IMG/VR virus record: IMGVR_UViG_3300023109_000011 | Span: 34,113 to 98,112 of that record | Strand: one strand, 5' to 3' | Length of the DNA: 64,000 bases | From: a virus | Shown: piece after piece, positions 44,501 to 52,962 of the stretch | Position numbering within the stretch: the stretch's first letter is position 1 | How the letters are laid out: the number at the start of each line of letters is the position of its first letter | Position numbers and translations under genes: made by a program | The notes under the pieces: model-generated | The model's input: the letters and a program-made list of their open reading frames with translations, nothing else | Told to the model about the DNA's origin: nothing | Database searches by the model: none

Positions 44501-47018
44501 CCTTACAAGTAATTGCATGTGCTCGTTTATTTTGAGCATCAGCTGCTCGAGCTGATAGAGCTGGAAAGCCAGGGACTCGAACTTCAGCAACGGCAAACTC
44601 TTCTCGACTTACTCGTGGTGGTGTTGGGTTATCTTGCTCTTTACCTTTAAGAAGTTTAATTTCACCATAAGAATCAACAACAATACTGTCGATACGTGCT
44701 AAGTAATATTCGATGTCAGTTGTAATTGCTTGATCGACTGCAGGGATGAGAGGTGTACCGTGACCATCAGCACCAAAGGTAGTAACTGCACCACCTACGG
44801 TTCCAGCAATAATAGGAGCGGTTGGCCCGTCGTTTGCACCATAGTTTGCATTAGCTGCTTTATCTGCGACTGGTCTAAAGTCAAAGCACTCTCGTAAACT
44901 ATATGAATCACCTGCATCAGCTACGTAAGCTGGAATATCAGATGGTTGAATTGTATTGGGATAACTGTTAATTGTAAAGTAGTAATCACCAGATGAACTA
45001 ATTACTTTAAAGCACTTTAATTGAATAATCAATCGCTGGTTACCAGGACGTGGTCGACCTTGGATGTATTCAATATATGAAATATCGTAGTGAGTATCTT
45101 TTTGGTTATTATGCAGCTTAAAGCTCTTGGTGTAATCAGTTCCTAATGTGTCTTCGATACTAATAATTTCAAATACGTCTGGGAAACCAAGGCTATATTT
45201 GTTTTGGCCTAGGGTATGATCAACACGTACAAACGGTTCTTCTACTACCTTACCATAAGGCTCTACACCATCTGTGGAGCCAATCAAACGAACGTTATAG
45301 TAAACCTCTACTGAACTCCAAGGACCTCCAGATGGATCCAGCTCAATCACCAGCTCACTGTTATTAGTCTGTGTGGTAGTTGAAGTGATTGTTGGATAAG
45401 CACCACCTGCCGCAACAACCAATACGTCGTTATTATCACATACAAAGTCTTCACCTGGGCCTGCTGTAATCGTGATGACGTTTGTTTGAGCAGTTGCAGA
45501 TACCTGTTGTCGTACTGGAATCAAAGTATCTGAGGTCGAGAATAAGCTTACCAAACCAGTGCGGAAAATGAGTGGCTTAAGTCCTACATTTCGAATTACA
45601 TTTCCTACTGAAACAAATCCGTTTCCATCTGAAAGCTTAGCAATATCTTGTACTGCACCTACCATTACTACGTTTGTGATATAGGCTTTTGTAGGTGTAA
45701 TGTTAATCGCTTGACAAGAACCGATAGACGAACCACCAGAATCTTGAATATCAACCGTTGCTCGATTTAAATCAATTTTACCACTAAAACCAGTAACATC
45801 AAGATAGTAACCATAAGCAGTTGATACCGCTTGGTTGGCTGCAGTTTCTGTTTCAGTTATTTGATCAATAGGGAAGGAGCGTTCTGCATTGTTCTCAACT
45901 CGATAACCTTTAACATAAGCAACACCGGTTCCTAACACTGCATGTGCTGATGCTGGCGTACCTGGTGCTGATCCTGAAGGAACAAGGTCATCTGAAATTA
46001 CGTCGAAGTTATCAAGTACATAGTTACCTGATTCTTCATAAGTCCGGCGGGCCATCTCTTCACCGAGAACGTTATATTGAGAAACGTCTCGAATTGTTAC
46101 TGCATTACCATTTTGGTATCGAATCAAAGAGAAAAATTCGACATCACTATTACCTGTTTCGCTATTAACAACGATAAGTTCTGGTGTAAGCTTAAGTCGA
46201 TCAGCACCAGGAGCGTTTTCGTTAGCGGATCCATTTGCATTGTCGAAAAGTTGTGCATCTTCAAGAGCATTAACATTTCGCTCAGTAATCTTATAACCTA
46301 CTGAAACACCGTCTGGTACTCGATTGTATTTAGATACAACAAGTGTTTGCTCACCCGCAAATATAAAGTGACCTTTCTGGAAAATAACACCGGGTGCTGA
46401 TTGAATACCAAATGAATCACCAACCGCATCATCCGATGGTAAAGAAATTACAGAAAGAGTAGGTGGTGTGACATCAGATGGAGCGAATACTTCGTCAGTA
46501 GTACCACGCTTATATCTAAATAAGGTAATAGTAAGTGTATCACCTTTGTTGAATTTTTCTTGGCCTGGAATGGTGTTTAAGTAATTAATGAAGAATGTTT
46601 TCTTGTTAACCGGATCAGCGAGGAAACCGTTTGCTGCCTGGACAATGGCTGCTCGCAGACCTGCGGCATTACTTAAAACGTAAACATAATCGATTTCTAC
46701 ATCAATACCACCAATAGTTTCAATCTCAACTTTAGGGATATATGCTAAAGGATTAATGTCAGTACCACCAAGGGCATCATTTATTTTAACGAATTGCAGG
46801 CTGTCAAGGTTTGTAAAGTTACAACCTTTAATAACGCTTCCTTCTTTGAAGATGTTATCTCCAAATTGTTCAACCTGATTTTGAAGCATTGACTGAAGTT
46901 GAATCAGTTCGCGCGCTTGAACAGCAAATCCTGGCTTAAACAATACGCGATAGTATTGATTCTCGACGTCAAAATCGTCAAAGTATGGTGACTTATTAAG
47001 ATCTGTGTTTATAGGCAT
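41553..47018 (-). CDS. Large DUF4815-like baseplate/fibre structural protein (1821 aa)
   Basis: The N-terminal 60-odd residues (YFDDFDVENQYYRVLFKPGF, AVQARELIQLQSMLQNQVEQ, FGDNIFKEGSVIKG) match the DUF4815 signature of large tail structural proteins that often sit beside gp8 in marine T4-like phages. The centre carries 'LRPNTQHYFFFDKTDVNANV', a recurrent phage structural motif, and later 'RRPEGRDPLAQTFFVKKGMG' with 'FLSQVDVFFKRV'. A striking Trp/His/Arg-rich insert covers residues 1037-1064. No S74 tail is present. It follows gp8 by 15 bases. By place and family it is probably a baseplate-periphery or fibre-base protein that may replace T4 gp9-gp12 (inference). Confidence 0.88.
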   Translation of the reverse strand: MPINTDLNKSPYFDDFDVENQYYRVLFKPGFAVQARELIQLQSMLQNQVEQFGDNIFKEGSVIKGCNFTNLDSLQFVKINDALGGTDINPLAYIPKVEIETIGGIDVEIDYVYVLSNAAGLRAAIVQAANGFLADPVNKKTFFINYLNTIPGQEKFNKGDTLTITLFRYKRGTTDEVFAPSDVTPPTLSVISLPSDDAVGDSFGIQSAPGVIFQKGHFIFAGEQTLVVSKYNRVPDGVSVGYKITERNVNALEDAQLFDNANGSANENAPGADRLKLTPELIVVNSETGNSDVEFFSLIRYQNGNAVTIRDVSQYNVLGEEMARRTYEESGNYVLDNFDVISDDLVPSGSAPGTPASAHAVLGTGVAYVKGYRVENNAERSFPIDQITETETAANQAVSTAYGYYLDVTGFSGKIDLNRATVDIQDSGGSSIGSCQAINITPTKAYITNVVMVGAVQDIAKLSDGNGFVSVGNVIRNVGLKPLIFRTGLVSLFSTSDTLIPVRQQVSATAQTNVITITAGPGEDFVCDNNDVLVVAAGGAYPTITSTTTQTNNSELVIELDPSGGPWSSVEVYYNVRLIGSTDGVEPYGKVVEEPFVRVDHTLGQNKYSLGFPDVFEIISIEDTLGTDYTKSFKLHNNQKDTHYDISYIEYIQGRPRPGNQRLIIQLKCFKVISSSGDYYFTINSYPNTIQPSDIPAYVADAGDSYSLRECFDFRPVADKAANANYGANDGPTAPIIAGTVGGAVTTFGADGHGTPLIPAVDQAITTDIEYYLARIDSIVVDSYGEIKLLKGKEQDNPTPPRVSREEFAVAEVRVPGFPALSARAADAQNKRAHAITCKGTGVKNFTMKDMHSLEKRIDNMSYYISLNQLESDTQNMRVLDENGLNRFKNGFIVDPFNDISLSNIKDPLFSAAIPHGRKVLTPSVKQFPIDLKYKTSSGASLFPSATSAKVGTLGRDSNVAFIDQPSATGFRTCANNFYQYKGNGYISPPYDVNYDTTVNPVTIDVDMTGAFSELIDNIQEVLPLTDTSYEYVPGEYWGGDWWWNRWWHGGWHHPRYRNRRYGYNPGTFREVTTQRDIDISMPENTSVSVPVGDFVSNVQFKPFIAGRDVKVYMSGLRPNTQHYFFFDKTDVNANVIPGSAVDDVNLVERLGEYGDAVSTDANGVLRAVFTIPGETFFVGDRVLDIVDVDSYDNINSAATSTGFVTYRAYNFSMERTSLTQTTRKPDADVAKTTTVRNVVRRPEGRDPLAQTFFVKKGMGAGSNTVFLSQVDVFFKRVSTENGITCQIREVVNGFPTNEIIPFSKSRKLPSDLVGAASDDASVPTTFTFEAPVRLDVEKEYALVLQADANDPNYLLFISQIGQNDLTPGATQGTAIVQDWGDGVLFSSTNNSAWKSYQDEDLKFKLYRHNFNESAGSITMTANDCEFLTISDVTGRFNTGELVYQQKAFAGSTSATVSMAINTAIITGTDLDDTFNENDFILINDAGATRKDIFKVISVDSASQLTVNKPTSFAVSGGTCAAVVVGNISYYNVLRPFTMNLEHSSAKPSRVFQASNPSDATTKIVGLDSGKTADITTVDDINLSYVQAMIQKTEDTVATTTLDGTFVSPADVSSTYTKGLKFNGNIHFPEKGVMVYSKSNDVNETKAFNFTVNLENSGNVTSTPVVDIEIAKLFAYQYNINNDASDPDAVFISNRVELAEDLDAEDMEVTISAYRPNGTDIKVYIKPQNVYDGQSFGEMEWVELEMFEGVNLFSSNINIGDFKEYKYKVAESDKDVNGLLQYTSNAGTFSGFRKFAIRIDMLSPNIHNAPTLNDYRAIALS

Positions 47019-47033
47019 ATCTAATTAAATTCC

Positions 47034-48662
47034 TTAAAGTTCCAGTACAAACTTAAATTCTTCTCTAGAAAGGTCCGTTCTCGCAAGTGGGAAAAAGTTT
47101 TCCATGAAGTACACTTCGCCTGAGCGTTGTTGGTAGTTCGACATCACGATGTTGTCTTCTACTGGACTATTTATAGTAATTGTTTGACCTGTTATATTTC
47201 TAAGCGGTAAAGTAAGATCTAATGAAGTGTCACCGTCTCCTGTTGCTGGATTGTTAGGATAAGGTCCCATGTATTCAGCTAAATAGAAGGTATTATTATC
47301 TTCATCAACCTCGTGTACTACTCCTGAGAATGTTACTATATTACCACTACTTAGTTGTGTTAACACTGTATTTGCAGATACCTTATCTATATCATCAGTT
47401 GTAATTGCAATACGGTTATCAAAAATAACTGGAGTGGTATCATGAAAAGTTGGTTCTTTTACAATTCCTACCCCTGTGTAAGTATTGCTATCACCAATTT
47501 GTGTATTATCATCTGCTGTAATATAAGCATAAAGCATAAAGTGCTTACATTTAAATTCGTCAATAAAGTTATATCCGTGGCCGCCATCAGGTGTTAGCCT
47601 AGCTCGTAAAATACAACGAACTTCATCACTTCCAGATTGCCCTGGTCTAAAGTCAACTCGAGGATCTGTAACAGTAATTGTAATATTATGATAGCCGGTG
47701 CCTGGCTCAATTAATTGAATGCTTCGAATTTGGCTATCGACAATATTAGGTATTCCAATAGCACCTGTACCATCACCTTCAATCTTAACTTCTGGTAAGA
47801 TTTTCCAAGAAGCGTTTTGAGTAACACCAGCTGCAACTGGATTTGCTGCACCTGTAATTAACTCACCACCAACTCGTATCTGAGCATTACCTGTATTCTT
47901 ATTATAGAAGTAATAAGTGATTTTAAATATTCTTGTTGTTACACCATCAGGATTCGTTGTTATTAGATATTGCCCAGTATAATAATTTGTTGTTGGACTT
48001 ACTACAGTTGAAGGATCAACAATAATAATACCAGTCGAATATGGACTACCTACTAAAGCACCACGCTCTTCTTTATATCCAAAGTTATCATTAGGATTAA
48101 CAACTAATATGTCAGAGACTTGGCTACCTGTACTCGTAGGAGGATCGATAACATAATCGTCAACTAATGGAATATAACCAACAGCGTTGTATGCTTCGAA
48201 TTGAAGGTCGGTAAGCTTATACATAAACTTCCAAACATACCCATCAGCTGTTTCATATATTTGATTAGGAGTTGTTTCAGCCCAGTTAGGTGGGTTTGAA
48301 ACCTCAGTTCGATCGTTATTGTTTAAGCATTTATAAACTCGATAGTCTCCAGTGTCATTATCGTTTGGACCGACAACGGCATAGAACTTAACACCGGTAA
48401 GATCAACTTGGTCGTCATACTCTTCGAATACTAATCCTTTCTGCCAAGGATAATACTTAATCATGTAATGCATATCGTTAGACGATATTTTCTTAGCAAA
48501 CAGTGTTTTCTCTAAAAATTCATTTTTTGAAAATAAAGAATCCGAAGGATCGAACGGGCCGATTGACGACACAAAAAGATAGTAATCTTCGCTTGCTCTT
48601 GATTGTTCAAGGAAGAGTCTATTCAAGTCACTTTTTAGATTGGTGCTTAGAATCTCTGGCAT
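47034..48662 (-). CDS. 8: Baseplate wedge protein gp8-like (542 aa)
   Basis: T4 gp8 is a dimeric baseplate wedge component of 334 residues; this version has 542. Two segments support the call. Residues 108-150 (YRVYKCLNNN...YETADGYVWKFMYKL) match the T4 'YRCL...GDGYVWEYLFEI' region. The end (SGEVYFMENFFPLARTDLSR, EEFKFVLEL; 514-542) matches the T4 C-terminus 'SGEMIYMENRPPI.......INILFTF'. Insertions in the middle (around residues 175-420) explain the extra length. It acts in assembling the baseplate wedge with gp7, gp10 and gp6 in T4; no gp10 is recognised here. A late-type box 32 bases upstream of the ATG suggests it starts its own transcript. The start is ATG at 48662. Confidence 0.85.
   Translation of the reverse strand: MPEILSTNLKSDLNRLFLEQSRASEDYYLFVSSIGPFDPSDSLFSKNEFLEKTLFAKKISSNDMHYMIKYYPWQKGLVFEEYDDQVDLTGVKFYAVVGPNDNDTGDYRVYKCLNNNDRTEVSNPPNWAETTPNQIYETADGYVWKFMYKLTDLQFEAYNAVGYIPLVDDYVIDPPTSTGSQVSDILVVNPNDNFGYKEERGALVGSPYSTGIIIVDPSTVVSPTTNYYTGQYLITTNPDGVTTRIFKITYYFYNKNTGNAQIRVGGELITGAANPVAAGVTQNASWKILPEVKIEGDGTGAIGIPNIVDSQIRSIQLIEPGTGYHNITITVTDPRVDFRPGQSGSDEVRCILRARLTPDGGHGYNFIDEFKCKHFMLYAYITADDNTQIGDSNTYTGVGIVKEPTFHDTTPVIFDNRIAITTDDIDKVSANTVLTQLSSGNIVTFSGVVHEVDEDNNTFYLAEYMGPYPNNPATGDGDTSLDLTLPLRNITGQTITINSPVEDNIVMSNYQQRSGEVYFMENFFPLARTDLSREEFKFVLEL
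47169..47176 (-). promoter_or_regulatory. Possible internal late promoter box (TATAAATA) within gp8
   Basis: A perfect TATAAATA on the minus strand lies inside the gp8 coding region, about 150 bases before the ATG of the 1821-residue gene, which has no box in its own 15-base spacer. Chance occurrence in AT-rich coding DNA is possible. Confidence 0.35.
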
Positions 48663-48693
48663 GATTGCCCCGTTGTTCGATGCTGGTTTACTT

Positions 48694-48701
48694 TATTTAT
48701 T
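48694..48701 (-). promoter_or_regulatory. Late promoter-like box (AATAAATA) before gp8
   Basis: On the minus strand the gap between the subtilisin-like gene and gp8 reads GATAATAAATAAAG. The box is 32 bases before the gp8 ATG. It shares the AATAAATA core with three other boxes in this window, so it is likely a gp55-type late promoter. Confidence 0.6.
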
Positions 48702-48709
48702 ATCATCCT

Positions 48710-51151
48710 CTATACCTCAATTGTCTTCTTTCTTCTAGGAAATACATTTCCACTCGCAGGCCTTTCTTTATGTCGAGGTGCAAATGCTGCGCCATGATTC
48801 ATGTACTTTCCCGGTGAATTACGAACAGCCCACGGAACATTAATCATTTGAGTAGTATTCCCGTGTAAATCAGTAATGTCACTGCCGCCGTTTTTAAAAT
48901 CGTTTGCGTAAATGCTATAAACATCTGAGCTGGCCCCATCTAGGTACTGGACAACTTTTTCACCGGCCGACCCTTGTGTAGTATCGGTTTTTGTGTTATA
49001 TGCAGTTATGATCCAATTGGTGCTTGAGAAGTCAACGCCCCGTACAATATTTTTGCTATCATTTTGTATTTGCTCTTTAAGTTGAGCTATGCTTGGATAT
49101 GTTCCGCGCTTCAAGTAAAAGTCATCTATCATTAAGGCTGCAGCCCCAGCAGCCCTAGGTCCTGCACAACTCGTTCCACCAAATCCTGACCATGTATAAC
49201 CATTTTGATCAGTAGTTTGCATTGAGCCAACTGGGTAACTACTAAATGTGTTAGACCCCGGAGCTGCAATGTCTATGCCCGGTCCTCTATCACTAAAACC
49301 ATCTAAATAAGGATACAACCGGGATGTAGTCGCCGCTGCAACTGTGATCTCGTTTGAATAGCATCCTCTAAAAGAGCGGTTAGGATAAAATTGTTCATAA
49401 CCAGAACCGAGCGGGCCTTCTCCTTCATTAACAGCAGTTAAATTAGCTAAAGTATATCGGCTAGATGAAATACCTATTGATATGTAACTTTCCCCTGCAG
49501 CTACACTTAACTGGTTATGCCAATGCTGATGTTCTGGACCTACCTCACCTGCTATTGCATAATTGCCAGCACTTTGAAAATAATATATTCCGCCGACAGT
49601 ATCGTAGTTATCTAAGATAGTGTCAAATGCTGTATCTCGAAGGTCACGGTTATATGGTATCGTCCACTTAGCTGTACTGTCAGAAGGATCTACTATTAAA
49701 CGAGGAGCGATATTAGCATTTGCAAAAGGTCTTAAATCACCTTCCCAGCTAGTTGAACTCCACGAAGTGGCTACTATCGCACCTATCATTCCAGAGTGTA
49801 ATGTACACCTATACTTAAGAAGAGTTGAGGTGTTTGCAGGCACTGTAATAGTAACCGTAGCAGTTCCTTGACCTGTAATCCACGAGTCAGTCCTTACTTC
49901 TAAGGTCGAGTGGTCAATAATTTCGATAGGATGAGAACCTACACTACTTGCGTCTAAAACAACCGTGTCACCGGCTTTTAAAACTAGCGTGGGATTATCT
50001 TGACTAGCTAAAACGCTGCCAGTTGGTCGGTAAGTACCTCGGTCATATCCTTCAAAACGATAAGCACTTGATCCGTTAGCAGTCACTTTATAGTTAAATG
50101 TTGCTAGTTGTGGATCACCTCGGTTAATTGTTATAGGCGAGTCAATGGGATTTCCCAGCGAATTGTTTGGCCCATCAGGATAATACGTTATAGCTTTAAC
50201 TTTATCTACTGGGATACCACCATTCATCCCATCAGTTGTATAAATCCAAGCTCCAGTTACAACAGTTGCATTACGTATACCAGTGTTAGGATTAACAGGT
50301 TTACTTTGATGCCACGCTAATACTGCATTCATTGCTTCAGCAACACCGTCGCCCAAATATACGACTCTTAAAGATGCGTTAAAAGCCCAACCAGAGGCTT
50401 TACCACCTGTAGCACTTAATACACCAATCGCGTGAGCGCTAAAATATTCAGATCCGTTATCAACTTGGTTAAAGCTCACTAAGTTAGGTTCGTAGTCTTC
50501 CCAGTTCATTGGAACAAACCTTGATGTACCCGAGTTAGCTCCCAATCCGCAAAAGTCTACATGTGGACTATTGTGCCAGCTATCATAAGAGGTTGTTGGT
50601 GATCCTGCTTCAACAGCAACAATATCTACATATTCACCTGCGTAGTTTTGTATTACTTGACCGTCGAAAAAAGGGTCTTCAGTCGTCGAATTAATCGGTA
50701 AGCTTCGTGAGACTCCTTCTGCATTAGAGTGATATCCGTAACCAGTCGAGCCGGAAAGGATAAAATTTGATGTTTCATTTGCTGTAGGGGTTGCTCCGCC
50801 AGTATACAATAATGCCATTGGAGAATAATCTAAACCATCCGCAACCCCGAGACCAGCGTTATCCCAATCATTAGCAACTAATCTTTGTGGAGTAGTTCCA
50901 TCTCCTCTTTCATAATTAGGTGACCCGATTGTATTATAAGAAGCGTCTTCAACTTGTAATTCTGGTACTACATCTCGGACCTTTTCACTTGCTTTAAGCG
51001 TAGCAACCTCTTCGTCTGTTAGCATCATTGAAATCAAACTATCTAATAAACTTAGATTAGATTTGACCTGCATTCCTGCAGCTTCATTTGCTAGAAACTC
51101 TGGTTCGTTAGTTCCTTTTACGAGAACAACTGTATGCTTATGCTTTTCCAT
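48710..51151 (-). CDS. Subtilisin-like (S8) virion protein with inserted cupredoxin-like domain (813 aa)
   Basis: Residues 1-70 resemble an I9-type propeptide (MMLTDEEVATLKASEKVRDV). The S8 core has His240 (EYFSAHAIGVLSATGG), the oxyanion Asn530 (FQSAGNYA) and Ser661 in GFGGTSCAGPRAAGAAAL. At the usual Asp position the strand reads VDIVAVEAGSP, so Glu181 takes the place of Asp; Asp176 is nearby. Between His240 and Asn530 lies a cupredoxin-like domain (about residues 350-462), with His407 (SHPIEI), Cys449, His452 and Met455 (YRCTLHSGMIGA) as potential type-1 copper ligands. Subtilase-domain virion proteins occur in T4-like cyanophages, but their role is not settled. It may process virion proteins or host surface proteins, or be an inactive scaffold. 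It lies one base after the fibre-like gene with the other cupredoxin-like domain. Confidence 0.88.
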   Translation of the reverse strand: MEKHKHTVVLVKGTNEPEFLANEAAGMQVKSNLSLLDSLISMMLTDEEVATLKASEKVRDVVPELQVEDASYNTIGSPNYERGDGTTPQRLVANDWDNAGLGVADGLDYSPMALLYTGGATPTANETSNFILSGSTGYGYHSNAEGVSRSLPINSTTEDPFFDGQVIQNYAGEYVDIVAVEAGSPTTSYDSWHNSPHVDFCGLGANSGTSRFVPMNWEDYEPNLVSFNQVDNGSEYFSAHAIGVLSATGGKASGWAFNASLRVVYLGDGVAEAMNAVLAWHQSKPVNPNTGIRNATVVTGAWIYTTDGMNGGIPVDKVKAITYYPDGPNNSLGNPIDSPITINRGDPQLATFNYKVTANGSSAYRFEGYDRGTYRPTGSVLASQDNPTLVLKAGDTVVLDASSVGSHPIEIIDHSTLEVRTDSWITGQGTATVTITVPANTSTLLKYRCTLHSGMIGAIVATSWSSTSWEGDLRPFANANIAPRLIVDPSDSTAKWTIPYNRDLRDTAFDTILDNYDTVGGIYYFQSAGNYAIAGEVGPEHQHWHNQLSVAAGESYISIGISSSRYTLANLTAVNEGEGPLGSGYEQFYPNRSFRGCYSNEITVAAATTSRLYPYLDGFSDRGPGIDIAAPGSNTFSSYPVGSMQTTDQNGYTWSGFGGTSCAGPRAAGAAALMIDDFYLKRGTYPSIAQLKEQIQNDSKNIVRGVDFSSTNWIITAYNTKTDTTQGSAGEKVVQYLDGASSDVYSIYANDFKNGGSDITDLHGNTTQMINVPWAVRNSPGKYMNHGAAFAPRHKERPASGNVFPRRKKTIEV

Positions 51152-51152
51152 A

Positions 51153-52922
51153 TTAGCTCTCTAATACTAACCCTGTTAAGGATACGGTAATTGTTGCAGT
51201 TCCTGAGTCTATGTTTGTAACAGTAACCGGAACAGTTGTTTCTGAATCATCAACATATCCGTAAATTGCCGGAGTTACTTTAAACTCAGTTGTTCCTGAT
51301 TGAGTCGCAATAAACTCGGCAATAACGCCTCCACCTTCTGGTGGATCTTCACCTTGAGTTCGAGAAGCATCGGCTGTTCGAGATGCTGTATCACTATAGA
51401 TACGAACCCAGCAAGGTGCATCTACTTGGCATGTATACAAGGCATACGAAATACCTAAGTTTGCGAATGATAAGTTAGTACTCGATCCAGCGTTGAGGCT
51501 AGTTGCTTGTTCGGATTCGGTAGCTCGAGATAGTGAACCACCTCCGCCGCCGCCGCTGTTACCGGCCGCAGGTTCAATTACAATAGTACCAACCATACTC
51601 GAGTGTGCTTGACATATGTACCTATAGTTACCAGAAATACCTGCTGGAATTTTCCAGAATAAAGCGCCACCTATTCCTGCGTTTGCAGCTGAACCTTCGT
51701 AATAGACTCCTAAATCAAGTGCAACTAGTCCTTCATTATAATCTGCACCTGCCGCAGTTTGAATTACGAATGGGTGTACAGCACCACCTGCACCAGTTAA
51801 ATCAAATCCAACTGTCGTTCCTGCTTTTACATAAATTGTTGGGTTATCAGCTGTACCATATTGGTCAAAACGATATGAAGAAGAACCATTATTAGTAACC
51901 TTTAATACAGTGGTAGCATTTAAGAAACTGTTTTCAAATAATGCTTTATCTGAAACACCGGCAGGCTGTTCACTAATGTTTAAATAAGTTGGAGTGAACG
52001 TTACGTTTCTCCAAGTCCCATCACTACCGAAGTATTTTAAAATATCATCAGATTGTGGATTTGTAATTGTGGTATCAGTAATATCAGCCATAGCAGTTGA
52101 ACCACCGCCACCTGATAATGCGGCCCATGCAAAATCTGAACCATCCCACTGTAATACTTGGTTTGCACTTGCACTACTTACGTTTAGGTGAGCACTTACT
52201 GCGTTATCATTATATGCACCACCACCACTTTGTGAAATCCAAGAATAGTCAGTACCGTTCCAACTTAATATATCGTTTTCGCTAGCGCCACTTACATTGA
52301 TATGAGCATCAACATCGCTATCAGCATAAGATCCACCGCCACCAGAGATATCATCGAATACCAAACCATCAGCATTACTGTTAACAACCAATGCTTGGCC
52401 GGCCGTGCCAAACGAACTTGGTGTATCAGATAAACCGATTATAGTGCTTGAACCACCGCCACCACTTTGAGCTACCCAAGTATATGTACCATCTGCATTT
52501 GATTTAAGTACATAATCAACGGTTTCACTATTAGTAATATTGGTTGAGTAAACGATGTTGTTTAAAGGATCGGAATAGTTTGTTACTGCACCAGCTGAAG
52601 TGTCTGTTAACACTTTACGCCATTCACCGTGAGCGTAATACAATGCGCCTGTATCGTGAGCATGCCCAATAGATCCGTGATAAGTACTTGGGCTTAGAGC
52701 AAGTAATGATTCTTCTGTATCGTGCAAGAATGAAATTTTATGAGGTTTTCCAACAAGATCGAATGCTCCATTTTGATCGAAAAGAACTTCTGCATTTGTA
52801 GAACTACCTAATGCGAAATATAATTCCGTGAAGTTATCGTTTGCTTTATCGAATGCATTCCTTAACGGATCACCTGTTCCGTCGTTCGCTGATGCACCGA
52901 TATTAATTATCTGCTTGGCCAT
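51153..52922 (-). CDS. Fibre-like virion protein with cupredoxin-like domain (589 aa)
   Basis: The N-terminus KQIINIGASANDGTGDPLRN and AFDKANDNFTELY is the standard start of many marine phage fibre or baseplate proteins ('I..G...NDGTGD.LR.AF.K.N.NF.ELY'). Repeated 'ILxWNGTDYSWISQSGGG' units with Gly-rich linkers follow. Residues about 340-455 form a plastocyanin-like domain: 'SSYRFDQYG', 'NPTIYVKAGTTVGFDL', His383 (VHPFVIQT) and Cys437, His440, Met443 in YRYICQAHSSMVGTIVIEP. The C-x2-H-x2-M spacing matches amicyanin-type blue-copper sites. The C-terminal 110 residues are beta-rich. A late-type box lies 33 bases upstream, so this gene probably begins a transcript. Structural role probable; copper binding is inferred from the ligands. 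Confidence 0.85.
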   Translation of the reverse strand: MAKQIINIGASANDGTGDPLRNAFDKANDNFTELYFALGSSTNAEVLFDQNGAFDLVGKPHKISFLHDTEESLLALSPSTYHGSIGHAHDTGALYYAHGEWRKVLTDTSAGAVTNYSDPLNNIVYSTNITNSETVDYVLKSNADGTYTWVAQSGGGGSSTIIGLSDTPSSFGTAGQALVVNSNADGLVFDDISGGGGSYADSDVDAHINVSGASENDILSWNGTDYSWISQSGGGAYNDNAVSAHLNVSSASANQVLQWDGSDFAWAALSGGGGSTAMADITDTTITNPQSDDILKYFGSDGTWRNVTFTPTYLNISEQPAGVSDKALFENSFLNATTVLKVTNNGSSSYRFDQYGTADNPTIYVKAGTTVGFDLTGAGGAVHPFVIQTAAGADYNEGLVALDLGVYYEGSAANAGIGGALFWKIPAGISGNYRYICQAHSSMVGTIVIEPAAGNSGGGGGGSLSRATESEQATSLNAGSSTNLSFANLGISYALYTCQVDAPCWVRIYSDTASRTADASRTQGEDPPEGGGVIAEFIATQSGTTEFKVTPAIYGYVDDSETTVPVTVTNIDSGTATITVSLTGLVLES

Positions 52923-52954
52923 AGCATTTTTTTCCTAGAGTTTGGTTAACTAAA

Positions 52955-52962
52955 TATTTATT
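52955..52962 (-). promoter_or_regulatory. Late promoter-like box (AATAAATA) before the 589-aa gene
   Basis: The minus strand reads GTTAATAAATATTTAG across the end of the gp7-like gene. The box is 33 bases before the ATG of the fibre-like cupredoxin protein. Confidence 0.6.
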
